Assembly: GCA_002708825.1 (NCBI GenBank)
Contig: PAPF01000023.1
Span: 1 to 64,000, forward strand
DNA length: 64,000 nt
Direction: 5' to 3'
From: Phyllobacteriaceae bacterium
GTDB lineage: Bacteria; Pseudomonadota; Alphaproteobacteria; Rhizobiales; Rhizobiaceae
Positions 49,089-57,775 of the stretch are shown here, one piece after another. The position numbers and the translations under genes were made by a program. The notes under the pieces were generated by a model. It was not told the origin of the DNA, did no database searches, and worked only from the letters and a program-made list of their open reading frames with translations. The first letter of the stretch is position 1; every line of letters begins with the position of its first letter.

Positions 49089-49985
49089 ATGAACCCGGCC
49101 CGCATCGCTCCCCCCCTGTTTGTCGGCCTCTGGGCCACCGGCTTCATCGGCGCGCGCTACGCCATGCCCTATGCCGAGCCGTTCACCTTTCTCGGCGTGC
49201 GTTTCGTGATCTCGGCCGCGCTGATCGCGGCCCTCGTCGCCTGGTTTGCCGGACCGCGCCTCAAGCCCGCCCACATGGTTCATTCGATGATCGCGGGCGT
49301 GCTGATGCACGGCGTCTATCTCGGCGGCGTGTTCTGGGCCATCCGTCACGGGATGCCCGCCGGCCTTTCGGCGCTCATCATCGGGCTTCAGCCGCTCATC
49401 ACCGCCTTCATGGCGGTCCCGGCGCTCGGCGAACGGGTTACGGCCCGCCATTGGACCGGCCTCATCGTCGGCTTCGCGGGCGTCGTCATCGTCCTGTGGC
49501 CGAAGATCGGCGTCGTCGGCGCAGGGGTGACGGTCGCCACGCTCACCGCATCGGTCATCTCCGTGCTCGGCATGAGCGCCGGCACGATCTGGCAGAAGCG
49601 TTTCGTGCAGGGCGCCAACCTCATGCGCGGCACCTTCTGGCAATATCTCGGCGGGGTTGTCGCGGCTGTGCCCATGATCCTGTTCTTCGAGGAGGGCCAG
49701 TTGGAAATCAACGGCAGCACCATCTTCGCCATGACATGGCTGGTTTTCGTCCTGTCGATCGGCGCGATCATGCTGCTGATGTATCTCATCCGCGAAGGCG
49801 CGATCTCGAAGGTCGCCTCGCTCTTCTACCTCGTCCCGGCCTGCACGGCGGTCTTCGCCTGGATCCTGTTCGGCGAGGAACTGCTGCCCGTCCAGATCTT
49901 CGGCATGGCCGTCACGAGCTTTGGCGTGGCCCTGGCGACCGGGGCGGGTCCGAAACCTGCTGGCGCAGGGAGCGGTAGCGCATGA
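49089..49985 (+). CDS. DMT superfamily transporter (EamA family)
   Basis: Inner-membrane exporter of about 298 aa with ten helices, in two EamA repeats; an example is LGERVTARHWTGLIVGFAGVVIVL in the first half and FGEELLPVQIFGMAVTSFGVAL in the second. Substrate unknown; relatives export amino acids or metabolites. ATG at 49089 chosen by fit to the first helix; 49038 is in frame. Its last 74 bases overlap the end of the convergent BrkB-family gene. Confidence 0.88.
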   Translation: MNPARIAPPLFVGLWATGFIGARYAMPYAEPFTFLGVRFVISAALIAALVAWFAGPRLKPAHMVHSMIAGVLMHGVYLGGVFWAIRHGMPAGLSALIIGLQPLITAFMAVPALGERVTARHWTGLIVGFAGVVIVLWPKIGVVGAGVTVATLTASVISVLGMSAGTIWQKRFVQGANLMRGTFWQYLGGVVAAVPMILFFEEGQLEINGSTIFAMTWLVFVLSIGAIMLLMYLIREGAISKVASLFYLVPACTAVFAWILFGEELLPVQIFGMAVTSFGVALATGAGPKPAGAGSGSA

Positions 49986-50796
49986 TGGCGGCGTTGAGTT
50001 CGGCGCCGATGATGAAGATCGCCGCGATCATGTAGAGGAAGACCAGAGCGATGATGATCGAGGCGAGCCCGGCATAGGTCGAGGCGTAATTGGCGAAACT
50101 GTTGAGATAGGCCGCGAAGCCCGAGGATCCGACGATCCAGAACAGCAGCGTCAGCACCACGCCCGGCAGGATGTCGCGGATGGTCCGCCGCCCGCAGGGC
50201 AGCCACTTGTGGGCCGAAACCAGCCCGACCGTCAGCACGATGGCGGCAACGCCCAGCCGCAGCGCGTCGAAACTGCCATACCATTCGGAAACGGCCGGAA
50301 AGCGCAGGGTGATCTGCCGCACGATCACCGGAAGCGCCACAAGCAGCAGGCTGACGACGACAAGCACGACCGTGGCCAGCACCACGAAACCAAGGCTCTG
50401 GGCGCGCAACAGGAAGACCGACCGCCCCTCGACCTGCCGGTAGGCGCGGTTGAGCGAGGTCCGCAGCGCCTCCACCCCGTTGGAAGCAAAGAACAGGGCG
50501 AGCACGACACCGATGGTCAGCAGGTCGCCGCGCTGGGTCGTCAGCACGTTGGTGACCTCGCGCGCCAGCGGCTCGGCAATCGTTTCCGGCCAGGTGTCGA
50601 AGATGAGGTGGACCGCCGAGTCCGCGAAGGCGTCGGCGCCCAGGAAGACCGCCAGCGTCGTGGCGAAGATCAGGAAGGGAAACAGCGCCATCAGCGTGGA
50701 CAGTGCCACATGGCTGGCCATCGCCCAGCCATCGTCCCGGGAAAAATGCCCGAGCGCGTCTGCGACGATCCGCCTGGCCGCGATGTAACTGCGCAT
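49912..50796 (-). CDS. YihY/BrkB family membrane protein
   Basis: Inner-membrane protein of 294 aa with six helices. The YihY signature is clear: GWAMASHVALSTLMALFPFL near the start, SNGVEALRTSLNRAYR in the middle, and FWIVGSSGFAAYLNSFANYASTYAGLA with IIGAELNAAIMRYR toward the end. Once called ribonuclease BN in error; true function unknown. AAGGACGGG precedes the ATG. Confidence 0.9.
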   Translation of the reverse strand: MRSYIAARRIVADALGHFSRDDGWAMASHVALSTLMALFPFLIFATTLAVFLGADAFADSAVHLIFDTWPETIAEPLAREVTNVLTTQRGDLLTIGVVLALFFASNGVEALRTSLNRAYRQVEGRSVFLLRAQSLGFVVLATVVLVVVSLLLVALPVIVRQITLRFPAVSEWYGSFDALRLGVAAIVLTVGLVSAHKWLPCGRRTIRDILPGVVLTLLFWIVGSSGFAAYLNSFANYASTYAGLASIIIALVFLYMIAAIFIIGAELNAAIMRYRSLRQQVSDPPRSPGPRQSS

Positions 50797-50868
50797 TCGC
50801 CCGTCCTTCCGGTTGCATCCCGTTTTTCTATATGGGAAATGCGGTCGATACAGAAAGGGCGTTGCCGC

Positions 50869-51702
50869 ATGACCCCTCCCCGCACCATCATCGTCACCGG
50901 CGCCTCATCGGGCATTGGCGCATATTGTGCCCGCGCGCTCAAGACGGAAGGGTGGCGCGTCTTTGCCACGGCCCGCAAGCCGGAGGATCTGGCCGGCCTT
51001 GAAGCCGACGGCATCGAGGCCCTTTACCTCGATTATTGCGATGCCCGGTCCATCGCCACCCTGGTGGAGGATGTCCTCGGACGCACCGGTGGACGGCTGG
51101 ATGCCCTGTTCAACAATGGCGCCTATGCCCAGGCCGGCGCGGTGGAGGATCTGCCTGTCGAAGCGCTGCGCGCCCAGTTCGAGGCCAATGTCTTCGGCTG
51201 GCACGACCTGACCCGGCGCATCGTGCCGGTGATGCGGTCCCAGGGGCATGGCCGCATCGTCAATTGCTCCTCCATCCTCGGCCTCGTTCCAGTGAAATAC
51301 CGTGGTGCCTACGCGGCCTCGAAACATGCGGTGGAAGGCCTGACGCTGTGCCTGCGCGCCGAACTGGCCGGATCGGGCATCAAGGTCTCGCTGATCGAAC
51401 CGGGGCCCGTCGTCTCGAAGATCGCGGCGAACGGACTGCCCTGGTTCCTGCGCTACATCGACATCGCCAGTTCGCCGCACCGCGAGGCCTATGAAGCCCA
51501 ACTTGCGCGCATGAAGGCCGGCGGTTCGGTGTCGCGCTGGAAGCCGGGGCCGGAAGCGGTCCATCGTGTTCTGCGTCACGCCCTCGATAGTCCCCGGCCA
51601 AAACCGCACTATGTGATGACCCTGCCGGCCCGGGCCGGCGTGCTCATCAAGCGTTTTCTTCCCCCGGCGCTTGCCTACCGGATCACCGCCGGGCAAGGAT
51701 GA
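50869..51702 (+). CDS. SDR family oxidoreductase
   Basis: Classical short-chain dehydrogenase of 277 aa. The NAD(P)-binding TGASSGIG is at 10-17, NNGA follows (usually NNAG; here FNNGAYAQAG), and the catalytic YxxxK is in YAASKHAVEG with Ser in NCSSILGLV. Retinol-dehydrogenase-like C-terminus (ALAYRITAG). Substrate unknown. AAAGGG lies before the ATG. It reads away from the BrkB gene. Confidence 0.85.
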   Translation: MTPPRTIIVTGASSGIGAYCARALKTEGWRVFATARKPEDLAGLEADGIEALYLDYCDARSIATLVEDVLGRTGGRLDALFNNGAYAQAGAVEDLPVEALRAQFEANVFGWHDLTRRIVPVMRSQGHGRIVNCSSILGLVPVKYRGAYAASKHAVEGLTLCLRAELAGSGIKVSLIEPGPVVSKIAANGLPWFLRYIDIASSPHREAYEAQLARMKAGGSVSRWKPGPEAVHRVLRHALDSPRPKPHYVMTLPARAGVLIKRFLPPALAYRITAGQG

Positions 51703-51758
51703 CGCGATTCTTTTGAAGGACAAGCGGACCGGCTTCCGGTCCATCGGGAAAGCAGGAA

Positions 51759-51953
51759 ATGGATACCGTTTTCAAGTTTCTGGCAATGATCGCCATGGCC
51801 GCCGTGGCCTTCGTCCTCGTCAGGGGGCTGATCAACATGATGCGGGCCGGCGACGCCAACACGTCCAACAAGCTGATGCAGGCGCGGGTCTTCCTGCAGT
51901 TCATCGCCATTTTGCTTATCGTCGGCGCACTTTATTTCGCCCGGCCGGGCTGA
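51759..51953 (+). CDS. Twin transmembrane protein (HIG1-like)
   Basis: Protein of 64 aa with two helices, the size and pattern of alphaproteobacterial HIG1-domain or twin transmembrane proteins (MMRAGDANTSNKLMQARVFLQF is the conserved linker). Mitochondrial HIG1 proteins associate with respiratory complexes; the bacterial role is not proven. A strong ribosome site precedes the ATG. It lies 27 bases upstream of the adenosyltransferase gene, a common pairing in Rhizobiales. Confidence 0.82.
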   Translation: MDTVFKFLAMIAMAAVAFVLVRGLINMMRAGDANTSNKLMQARVFLQFIAILLIVGALYFARPG

Positions 51954-51980
51954 CAAGCGGCAAGCAATCGAGGGGATATC

Positions 51981-52562
51981 ATGGTCAGGCTGAACAGGAT
52001 CTACACGCGCACCGGCGACGACGGCACCACGGCGCTCGCAGCCGGAGGGCGGCGCATGAAATTCGACCTTCGCGTCGATGCTTACGGCACGGTTGACGAG
52101 GCCAATGCCTGCATCGGCATGGCGCGGCTTCACACCGGCGATTCCCATGCCGGGCTCGACGCCATGCTGTCGCGCATCCAGAACGACATGTTCGACCTGG
52201 GCGCCGACCTTGCCACGCCCGACACGGGCGAGGATCTGGGCTACGAGCCCTTGCGCATCGTCCATTCCCAGGTGGAACGCGTGGAGAAGGATATCGACAC
52301 GCTGAATGCCGGTCTCCAGCCGCTCAAGTCCTTCGTGCTTCCGGGCGGAACGCCGGCCGCCGCAGCCCTGCACCTTGCGCGCACGACCGCCCGGCGCGCC
52401 GAGCGCCTGATCGTCGAACTGGCGGAGAAGCCCGGCGAGCACGTCAATCCCGAGACGATCCGCTACATGAACCGCGTCTCCGATTTCCTGTTCGTGGCCG
52501 CGCGCGTGGTCAATGGAAACGGCGCGGGCGACGTGCTATGGGTGCCGGGGGCGAACCGCTGA
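51981..52562 (+). CDS. pduO: PduO-type ATP:cob(I)alamin adenosyltransferase
   Basis: Enzyme of 193 aa that transfers the 5'-deoxyadenosyl group of ATP to reduced cobalamin. The ATP-binding N-terminus IYTRTGDDGTTALAAGGRRM is typical, as is the RTTARRAERLIVEL helix and VNPETIRYMNRVSDFLFVAAR. AGGGGAT lies before the ATG. Adenosylcobalamin would serve enzymes such as methylmalonyl-CoA mutase elsewhere. Confidence 0.94.
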   Translation: MVRLNRIYTRTGDDGTTALAAGGRRMKFDLRVDAYGTVDEANACIGMARLHTGDSHAGLDAMLSRIQNDMFDLGADLATPDTGEDLGYEPLRIVHSQVERVEKDIDTLNAGLQPLKSFVLPGGTPAAAALHLARTTARRAERLIVELAEKPGEHVNPETIRYMNRVSDFLFVAARVVNGNGAGDVLWVPGANR

Positions 52563-52590
52563 ACGAGCGGACAGGGGACGGCGGATATTC

Positions 52591-53367
52591 ATGTTCATTC
52601 CGTTGCATGACGCCAACAGCCTGCGCCACATAAAGGCGCAGTTCGTCACCATCGCGATCATCGCAATCAACGTCGTGGTTTTCCTGCTGACCGGCTTCAA
52701 CGGGCAGCAGGCGCTCATCGCCGATGCGCTGGGCTATGGCTACGTCCCGTCCGTGGTCCACGACATCAACGAACTGACGCCGGAACTGGTGCGGGTCCCC
52801 GAGGAACTGACCTACATCACCTATGCCTTCATGCATGGCGACCTGATGCACCTTGGCGGCAACATGCTCTTCCTCTGGGTGTTCGGCGACAATGTCGAGG
52901 ATGCGCTGGGTCACGTAAAATACCTGCTCTTCTACCTTCTGTGCGCCGCGGCAGGGGCGTGGCTGCACGGATTCATCGACCCTGCTTCCGAAACGCCGCT
53001 CATCGGCGCGTCCGGCGCTGTCGCGGGGATCGTCGCGGCCTACCTGCTGCTGCATCCGCGCGTGAAGGTCTGGGTGCTCGCGCTGGGCCGCATTCCGCTG
53101 CGCATCCCGGCCTTCATCCCGCTCCTGCTGTGGATCGGCCTGCAACTGGTCATGTTCCTGACATCAGGAGAGGACGAGGTTTCCTGGGCGGCCCATCTCG
53201 GCGGGATCGTTGCGGGCGGGCTGCTTGTGCTTGTGCTGCGCAGGCGCGGCGTGCCCTTGTTCGATCGTGCGATCGTCACTCCCAAGGCCGTCGAGACGGA
53301 ACCGCCGCCCCTTCCCGTCAGGAAGGCGGAACCGCGGACCGCAAGCCGCCGCTGGGGGCGAAACTGA
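52591..53367 (+). CDS. Rhomboid family intramembrane serine protease
   Basis: Inner-membrane protein of 258 aa with six helices. Catalytic serine S141 in IGASGAVAG and histidine H202 in WAAHLGG are present, as is the HGDLMHLGGNMLFLWVFG segment. Substrate unknown. The ATG at 52591 yields the family start MFIPLHDANS; a longer frame from 52513 overlaps the adenosyltransferase gene. It follows that gene by 28 bases. Confidence 0.92.
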   Translation: MFIPLHDANSLRHIKAQFVTIAIIAINVVVFLLTGFNGQQALIADALGYGYVPSVVHDINELTPELVRVPEELTYITYAFMHGDLMHLGGNMLFLWVFGDNVEDALGHVKYLLFYLLCAAAGAWLHGFIDPASETPLIGASGAVAGIVAAYLLLHPRVKVWVLALGRIPLRIPAFIPLLLWIGLQLVMFLTSGEDEVSWAAHLGGIVAGGLLVLVLRRRGVPLFDRAIVTPKAVETEPPPLPVRKAEPRTASRRWGRN

Positions 53368-53369
53368 TC

Positions 53370-53392
53370 GGCGCAACGCAGTTTTTTGCGCC
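53370..53392. terminator. Hairpin after the rhomboid gene
   Basis: GGCGCAA and TTGCGCC form a 7-bp stem around a 9-base loop, 2 bases after the rhomboid stop. The T run is inside the loop and not after the stem, so termination is doubtful. Confidence 0.35.
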
Positions 53393-53400
53393 GCACACAA

Positions 53401-53429
53401 TTGACGCCCGTATTCGACACAAGCTACAT
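53401..53429 (+). promoter_or_regulatory. Candidate etfBA promoter
   Basis: TTGACG at 53401-53406, then 17 bases, CTACAT at 53424-53429. A perfect palindrome covers the -10 and the expected transcription start. The leader would be about 140 bases. Confidence 0.5.
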
Positions 53430-53443
53430 ACCGCACGGTATGT
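53426..53443. promoter_or_regulatory. Perfect 18-bp palindrome at the etfBA promoter, probable operator
   Basis: ACATACCG-CA-CGGTATGT, with two exact 8-base arms. It overlaps the candidate -10 and start site. Size, symmetry and place match a dimeric repressor site, for example a TetR-family regulator of fatty-acid metabolism. The regulator is not identified. Confidence 0.6.
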
Positions 53444-53576
53444 TCTGGCTGGCGGCCGAGACCGCCGGGAGGAAAGCGTCGAAACCGGACGCGAAAATTG
53501 CGCTGCGGGGCTAGCCTGCGCCATTTCAGGCGCTTAGTTTCCGCCGACAAAATCCAACACTAGAGAGGACACGTGC

Positions 53577-54326
53577 ATGAAAGTCCTGGTACCGGTCAAG
53601 CGGGTCGTCGATTACAACGTGAAGATCCGCGTCAAGGCTGACGGCTCGGGCGTCGAGCTTGCCAATGTGAAGATGTCGATGAATCCCTTCGACGAAATCG
53701 CCGTGGAAGAAGCCATCCGCCTGAAGGAAGCCGGCGTCGCGAGCGAGATCGTGGCCGTTTCCATTGGCGAGCAGAAGTGCCAGGAAACCATTCGCACCGC
53801 TCTCGCCATGGGCGCCGACCGCGGCATCCTCGTCAAGACCGACGATCTGGTGGAGCCGCTGGCGGTCGCCAAGATCCTCAAGGGCGTCGTGGACGAGGAA
53901 AAGCCGGAACTGGTGATCCTCGGCAAGCAGGCCATCGACGACGACGCCAACCAGACCGGCCAGATGCTGGCCGCGCTGCTGGGCTGGTCGCAGGGCACCT
54001 TCGCTTCCGAAGTGAAGATCGAGGACGGCAAGGCGACCGTCACCCGCGAGGTCGACGGCGGCCTGCAGACGGTCGAACTCAAGATGCCGGCCATCGTCAC
54101 CACGGATCTGCGCCTCAACGAGCCGCGCTATGCCTCGCTGCCCAACATCATGAAGGCGAAGAAAAAGCCGCTCGACGAGAAGGCACCGTCCGACTATGGC
54201 GTCGACACCGCGCCGCGCCTCAAGGTGCTCAAGACCGCCGAGCCGGAAGGCCGCAAGGCGGGCGTCAAGGTGGGCTCTGTCGCCGAACTCGTCGACAAGC
54301 TGAAGAACGAAGCGGGCGTCCTGTAA
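53577..54326 (+). CDS. etfB: Electron transfer flavoprotein beta subunit
   Basis: Small subunit (249 aa) of the soluble flavoprotein that carries electrons from acyl-CoA dehydrogenases to ETF-ubiquinone oxidoreductase. Signature [33 protein letters not shown] and the AMP-binding region are present; [20 protein letters not shown] is the usual start. GAGAGGA precedes the ATG. It is followed after 25 bases by etfA. Confidence 0.97.
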   Translation: MKVLVPVKRVVDYNVKIRVKADGSGVELANVKMSMNPFDEIAVEEAIRLKEAGVASEIVAVSIGEQKCQETIRTALAMGADRGILVKTDDLVEPLAVAKILKGVVDEEKPELVILGKQAIDDDANQTGQMLAALLGWSQGTFASEVKIEDGKATVTREVDGGLQTVELKMPAIVTTDLRLNEPRYASLPNIMKAKKKPLDEKAPSDYGVDTAPRLKVLKTAEPEGRKAGVKVGSVAELVDKLKNEAGVL

Positions 54327-54351
54327 GGACCGGTAGGAAAGGAACAGACAC

Positions 54352-55281
54352 ATGGCCATTCTTCTCGTTGCCGATCACGACAACGCTTCCCTGTCCGACC
54401 AGAACGCCAAGGCGCTCTCCGCTGCCCTGAAGATGGGCGGCGACGTGGACATCCTCATCGCCGGCAAGGACGCCAAGGCCGCCGCTGACGCAGCCGCGAA
54501 GCTGTCGGGCGTGCGCAAGGTGCTGCTCGCCGAATCCGATGCGCTCGCCGAGCGCCTCGCCGAGCCGGCAGCCGCCCAGGTCGTCGCGCTCGCCGACGGC
54601 TACGACGCGCTCGTCGCCCCGGCCACCACGATGGGCAAGAACGTCATGCCGCGCGTCGCGGCCCTGCTCGACGTGATGCAAATCTCCGAGATCGTCGCGG
54701 TGGAGAGCGCCGACACCTTCCAGCGTCCGATCTATGCCGGCAATGCCATCCAGACCGTGCAGTCCACCGACGCCAAGAAGGTGATCACGGTGCGCACCGC
54801 CTCCTTCCAGGCCGCCGGGCAGGATGGTTCTGCGTCCGTTGAGTCCATCGAGGCCGTCGCCGATCCGGCGCTGTCCAGCTTCGTGGAAAACAAACTGTCG
54901 GAAAGCGACCGCCCGGAACTGACCTCGGCCAAGATCATCATCTCCGGTGGCCGCGCGCTCGGCTCGGAAGAGAAGTTCCAGGAAGTCATCCTGCCGGTGG
55001 CCGACAAGCTGGGCGCCGCCGTCGGCGCCTCGCGCGCCGCCGTCGATGCCGGCTATGCGCCGAACGACTGGCAGGTCGGCCAGACCGGCAAGGTCGTCGC
55101 GCCGGAACTCTACATTGCCTGCGGCATTTCCGGTGCCATCCAGCATCTGGCCGGAATGAAGGATTCCAAGGTCATCGTCGCCATCAACAAGGACGAGGAG
55201 GCACCGATCTTCCAGGTCGCCGACTACGGCCTCGTGGCCGACCTCTTCGAGGCCCTGCCGGAGCTTGAAAAGGCGCTGTAG
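54352..55281 (+). CDS. etfA: Electron transfer flavoprotein alpha subunit
   Basis: Large subunit of 309 aa, binding FAD in its C-terminal domain: [13 protein letters not shown], then [33 protein letters not shown] and [15 protein letters not shown]. The N-terminal domain interacts with EtfB. An intrinsic terminator follows 24 bases after the stop, so etfBA forms a two-gene unit, separate from hbdA. Confidence 0.97.
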   Translation: MAILLVADHDNASLSDQNAKALSAALKMGGDVDILIAGKDAKAAADAAAKLSGVRKVLLAESDALAERLAEPAAAQVVALADGYDALVAPATTMGKNVMPRVAALLDVMQISEIVAVESADTFQRPIYAGNAIQTVQSTDAKKVITVRTASFQAAGQDGSASVESIEAVADPALSSFVENKLSESDRPELTSAKIIISGGRALGSEEKFQEVILPVADKLGAAVGASRAAVDAGYAPNDWQVGQTGKVVAPELYIACGISGAIQHLAGMKDSKVIVAINKDEEAPIFQVADYGLVADLFEALPELEKAL

Positions 55282-55305
55282 GCGGGATGCCCTGAACGCA
55301 TCGGG

Positions 55306-55334
55306 CCGGGGCGGCATCACCGCCCCGGTTTTTT
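55306..55334 (+). terminator. Intrinsic terminator of etfBA
   Basis: Perfect 9-bp stem CCGGGGCGG/CCGCCCCGG, 5-base loop, then six T. Confidence 0.92.
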
Positions 55335-55457
55335 GTTGCCGGTGTGGCGACAATGCCTGTTCCAACAGCCCCGTTCCTGCCTTAATGTGCGCCGCAAAAC
55401 CGGACCTCGGGCAGGACCGGCAGTGACAAGAGCGACAAACGGGACGGGCACGAAATC

Positions 55458-56336
55458 ATGACCGGTATCAGGACCATCGGCATCATCGGGGCGGGACAGA
55501 TGGGGGCCGGCATCGCGCATGTCAGCGCCCAGGCGGGTTACGATGTCCTGCTGAACGACATTTCCGAAGACCGCATCGAGAACGGGCTTGCCACGATCAA
55601 CGGCAACATGGCCCGCCAGGTCGCCTCCGGGAAGATCACCGAGGAGGACCGCACCTCCACGCTTTCGCGCATCAGGCCCGCCCCGAAGCTGGAGGATCTC
55701 GCCGCCTGCGACCTCGTCATCGAGGCCGCCACGGAGGACGAGACCATCAAGCGGAAGATCTTCGCCCAGCTCTGCCCGGTCCTCAATCCCGAGGCCCTGC
55801 TGGCGACGAATACCTCGTCGATTTCCATCACCCGCCTTGCGGCACAGACCGACCGGCCCGAGCGGTTCATCGGAATCCACTTCATGAACCCGGTGCCGGT
55901 CATGAAGCTGGTGGAAGTGGTGCGCGGCATCGCCACCGACGAGACGACATTCGTCGCCACCCGCGATTTCGTGGAAAAGCTCGGCAAGACGATCACCGTG
56001 GCCGAGGATTTCCCGGCCTTCATTGTCAACCGCATCCTCCTGCCGATGATCAACGAGGCGATCTACACGCTCTACGAGGGCGTCGGCTCCGTGGAGGCGA
56101 TCGACACCGCCATGCGGCTGGGCGCCAACCACCCGATGGGTCCGCTGCAACTGGCCGATTTCATCGGTCTCGACACCTGCCTGTCCATCATGCAGGTTCT
56201 CTATGACGGCCTGGCCGACAGCAAGTACCGGCCCTGCCCGCTGCTGGTGAAATATGTCGAAGCCGGCTGGCTCGGCCGCAAGACCGGGCGCGGCTTCTAC
56301 GATTATCGCGGCGAAACCCCGGTTCCCACCCGCTAG
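55458..56336 (+). CDS. hbdA: 3-hydroxybutyryl-CoA dehydrogenase
   Basis: NAD(P)-dependent enzyme of 292 aa that interconverts acetoacetyl-CoA and 3-hydroxybutyryl-CoA, in butanoate, polyhydroxybutyrate or fatty-acid metabolism. Rossmann motif GIIGAGQMGAGIA is at 8-20; ATNTSSISI, the catalytic His in GIHFMNPVPVMKLVE, and the C-terminal domain (NRILLPMINEAI; GANHPMGPLQLADFIGLD) are complete. The hbdA gene commonly follows etfBA in this order, but here a terminator lies between. Confidence 0.95.
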   Translation: MTGIRTIGIIGAGQMGAGIAHVSAQAGYDVLLNDISEDRIENGLATINGNMARQVASGKITEEDRTSTLSRIRPAPKLEDLAACDLVIEAATEDETIKRKIFAQLCPVLNPEALLATNTSSISITRLAAQTDRPERFIGIHFMNPVPVMKLVEVVRGIATDETTFVATRDFVEKLGKTITVAEDFPAFIVNRILLPMINEAIYTLYEGVGSVEAIDTAMRLGANHPMGPLQLADFIGLDTCLSIMQVLYDGLADSKYRPCPLLVKYVEAGWLGRKTGRGFYDYRGETPVPTR

Positions 56337-56438
56337 GCGAAGCAGGAATCCACGTCGCAAGGACTTTGACCCTTTCCCGGCGGCGCCATCGCCGCTAGGT
56401 AGGCCCGTCAACAAGCTGGAGCAAACAGGATCGCATCA

Positions 56439-56493
56439 CGCCATTGATCATGGCGACAGGGCCCCGTGACAGGGTCCGCCCTCGACGGGTCAC
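56439..56493 (+). other. Two stem-loops in the leader of the polyamine genes
   Basis: First hairpin: CGCCAT, 5 bases, ATGGCG (56439-56455). Second, nested: GTGAC pairs with GTCAC (56466-56470 and 56489-56493) around an inner GGG-tccg-CCC. They end 28 bases before the ATG at 56521, so they could affect translation. No known riboswitch class recognised. Confidence 0.35.
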
Positions 56494-56520
56494 GATGTGA
56501 ACGGAACGGGAGACGGCCTG

Positions 56521-57771
56521 ATGGGCAAACCGAACCTGGTCATCATCGGCGCGGGTGGCGTCGGCGACGTTGCGGCCAACAAGGCCGTGCAGTTCCGCAG
56601 GGACTTCGGCGACATCTACTGGGCCAGCCGCTCGCTGGAAAAGCTGACGGCCAAGGCCAATGCCGTTCACGCCCGCTGGGCGGCGGCCAACGAGAACCGC
56701 CTGATCGAGCCGGTGCCCGTCAATGCGCGGGATGTGGGCGAGACCGCGGCCATGCTGCGCGAGACGGCCGCCGACATCGTCGTCAACGTGGCCTCGCCCT
56801 ATTGCAACCCGGCCATCATGGATGCCTGCCTGGAAACCGGGACCCACTACATCGACACCGCTCTCGCCGAGGAGGAGCATGTCGAGAACATCCGGCCCAA
56901 CTGGTATGCCTACCATGAATGGCCGCGCCGCCCGGCCTTTGCCGAAAAGGGTATCAACGCCCTGCTCGGCATGGGATTCGACCCGGGCGTGGTGAACATC
57001 TTCTGCGCCCATGCGCGCAAGCACCTGCTCGACACGATCGATTCCATCGACATCATCGACGTGAACGGCGGCAGCCACGGACGCTATTTCGCCACCAACT
57101 TCGATCCCGACGTGAACCTGCGCGAGATCAAGGAGGACGTCATCACCTGGGACGAGGGCGCATGGCGAACCATGCCGCACCATTCCGAATGGATGGATGT
57201 CACCCTGCCCGAGGTGGGCGCCCACCGCGTCTATTCCATGGGCCATGACGAATTGCAGTCGCTGGCGGTCAATTTCCCGGACACGCCACGCATCACCTTC
57301 TGGATGGGCTTCGGCGAACACTATCTCAAGGTCTTCGAGGTGCTCGACCGGCTTGGCCTGACCTCCTCGATTCCTGTCGAGGTGGACGGCGTGATGGTGA
57401 CGCCCAACCGCCTGGTCAAGGCCCTGCTGCCCGACCCGGCCAGCCTGGCGAAGGACTATACCGGCCAGATCTGCATCGGCGTGGATGTTCGCGGCCGCAA
57501 GAATGGCGAGGAGAAGCGCTTCTTCATCTGGTCCACATGCGACCACGCCGACAACTACCGCGAGGTCGGCGCGCAATCGATCTCCTATTCCACCGGCGTT
57601 CCTGTCATCACGGCAGCGAGGCTGCTCGCCAACGGCGCCTGGAATCCGGGCACCATGGTCAACATGGAGGAACTCGACCCCGATCCCTTCCTGGCCCTGA
57701 TGCCGGAGACCGGCATCGGCTGGCAGGTGGCCGAACTGCCGCTGGATGGCTCCTGGCCCTGGGCGGGCTGA
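56521..57771 (+). CDS. Saccharopine dehydrogenase family protein, probable carboxynorspermidine synthase
   Basis: Protein of 416 aa with Rossmann motif VIIGAGGVGDVAANKAV and the family's EEHVENIRPNWYAYHEW and GMGFDPGVVNIFCAHA regions. The gene after it encodes carboxynorspermidine decarboxylase, so this is best read as carboxy(nor)spermidine dehydrogenase: it joins aspartate semialdehyde and a diamine with NADPH. In Rhizobiales this route makes spermidine or homospermidine. GGGAG precedes the ATG; a GTG at 56497 is in frame but has no clear ribosome site. Confidence 0.9.
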   Translation: MGKPNLVIIGAGGVGDVAANKAVQFRRDFGDIYWASRSLEKLTAKANAVHARWAAANENRLIEPVPVNARDVGETAAMLRETAADIVVNVASPYCNPAIMDACLETGTHYIDTALAEEEHVENIRPNWYAYHEWPRRPAFAEKGINALLGMGFDPGVVNIFCAHARKHLLDTIDSIDIIDVNGGSHGRYFATNFDPDVNLREIKEDVITWDEGAWRTMPHHSEWMDVTLPEVGAHRVYSMGHDELQSLAVNFPDTPRITFWMGFGEHYLKVFEVLDRLGLTSSIPVEVDGVMVTPNRLVKALLPDPASLAKDYTGQICIGVDVRGRKNGEEKRFFIWSTCDHADNYREVGAQSISYSTGVPVITAARLLANGAWNPGTMVNMEELDPDPFLALMPETGIGWQVAELPLDGSWPWAG

Positions 57772-57775
57772 CGCC

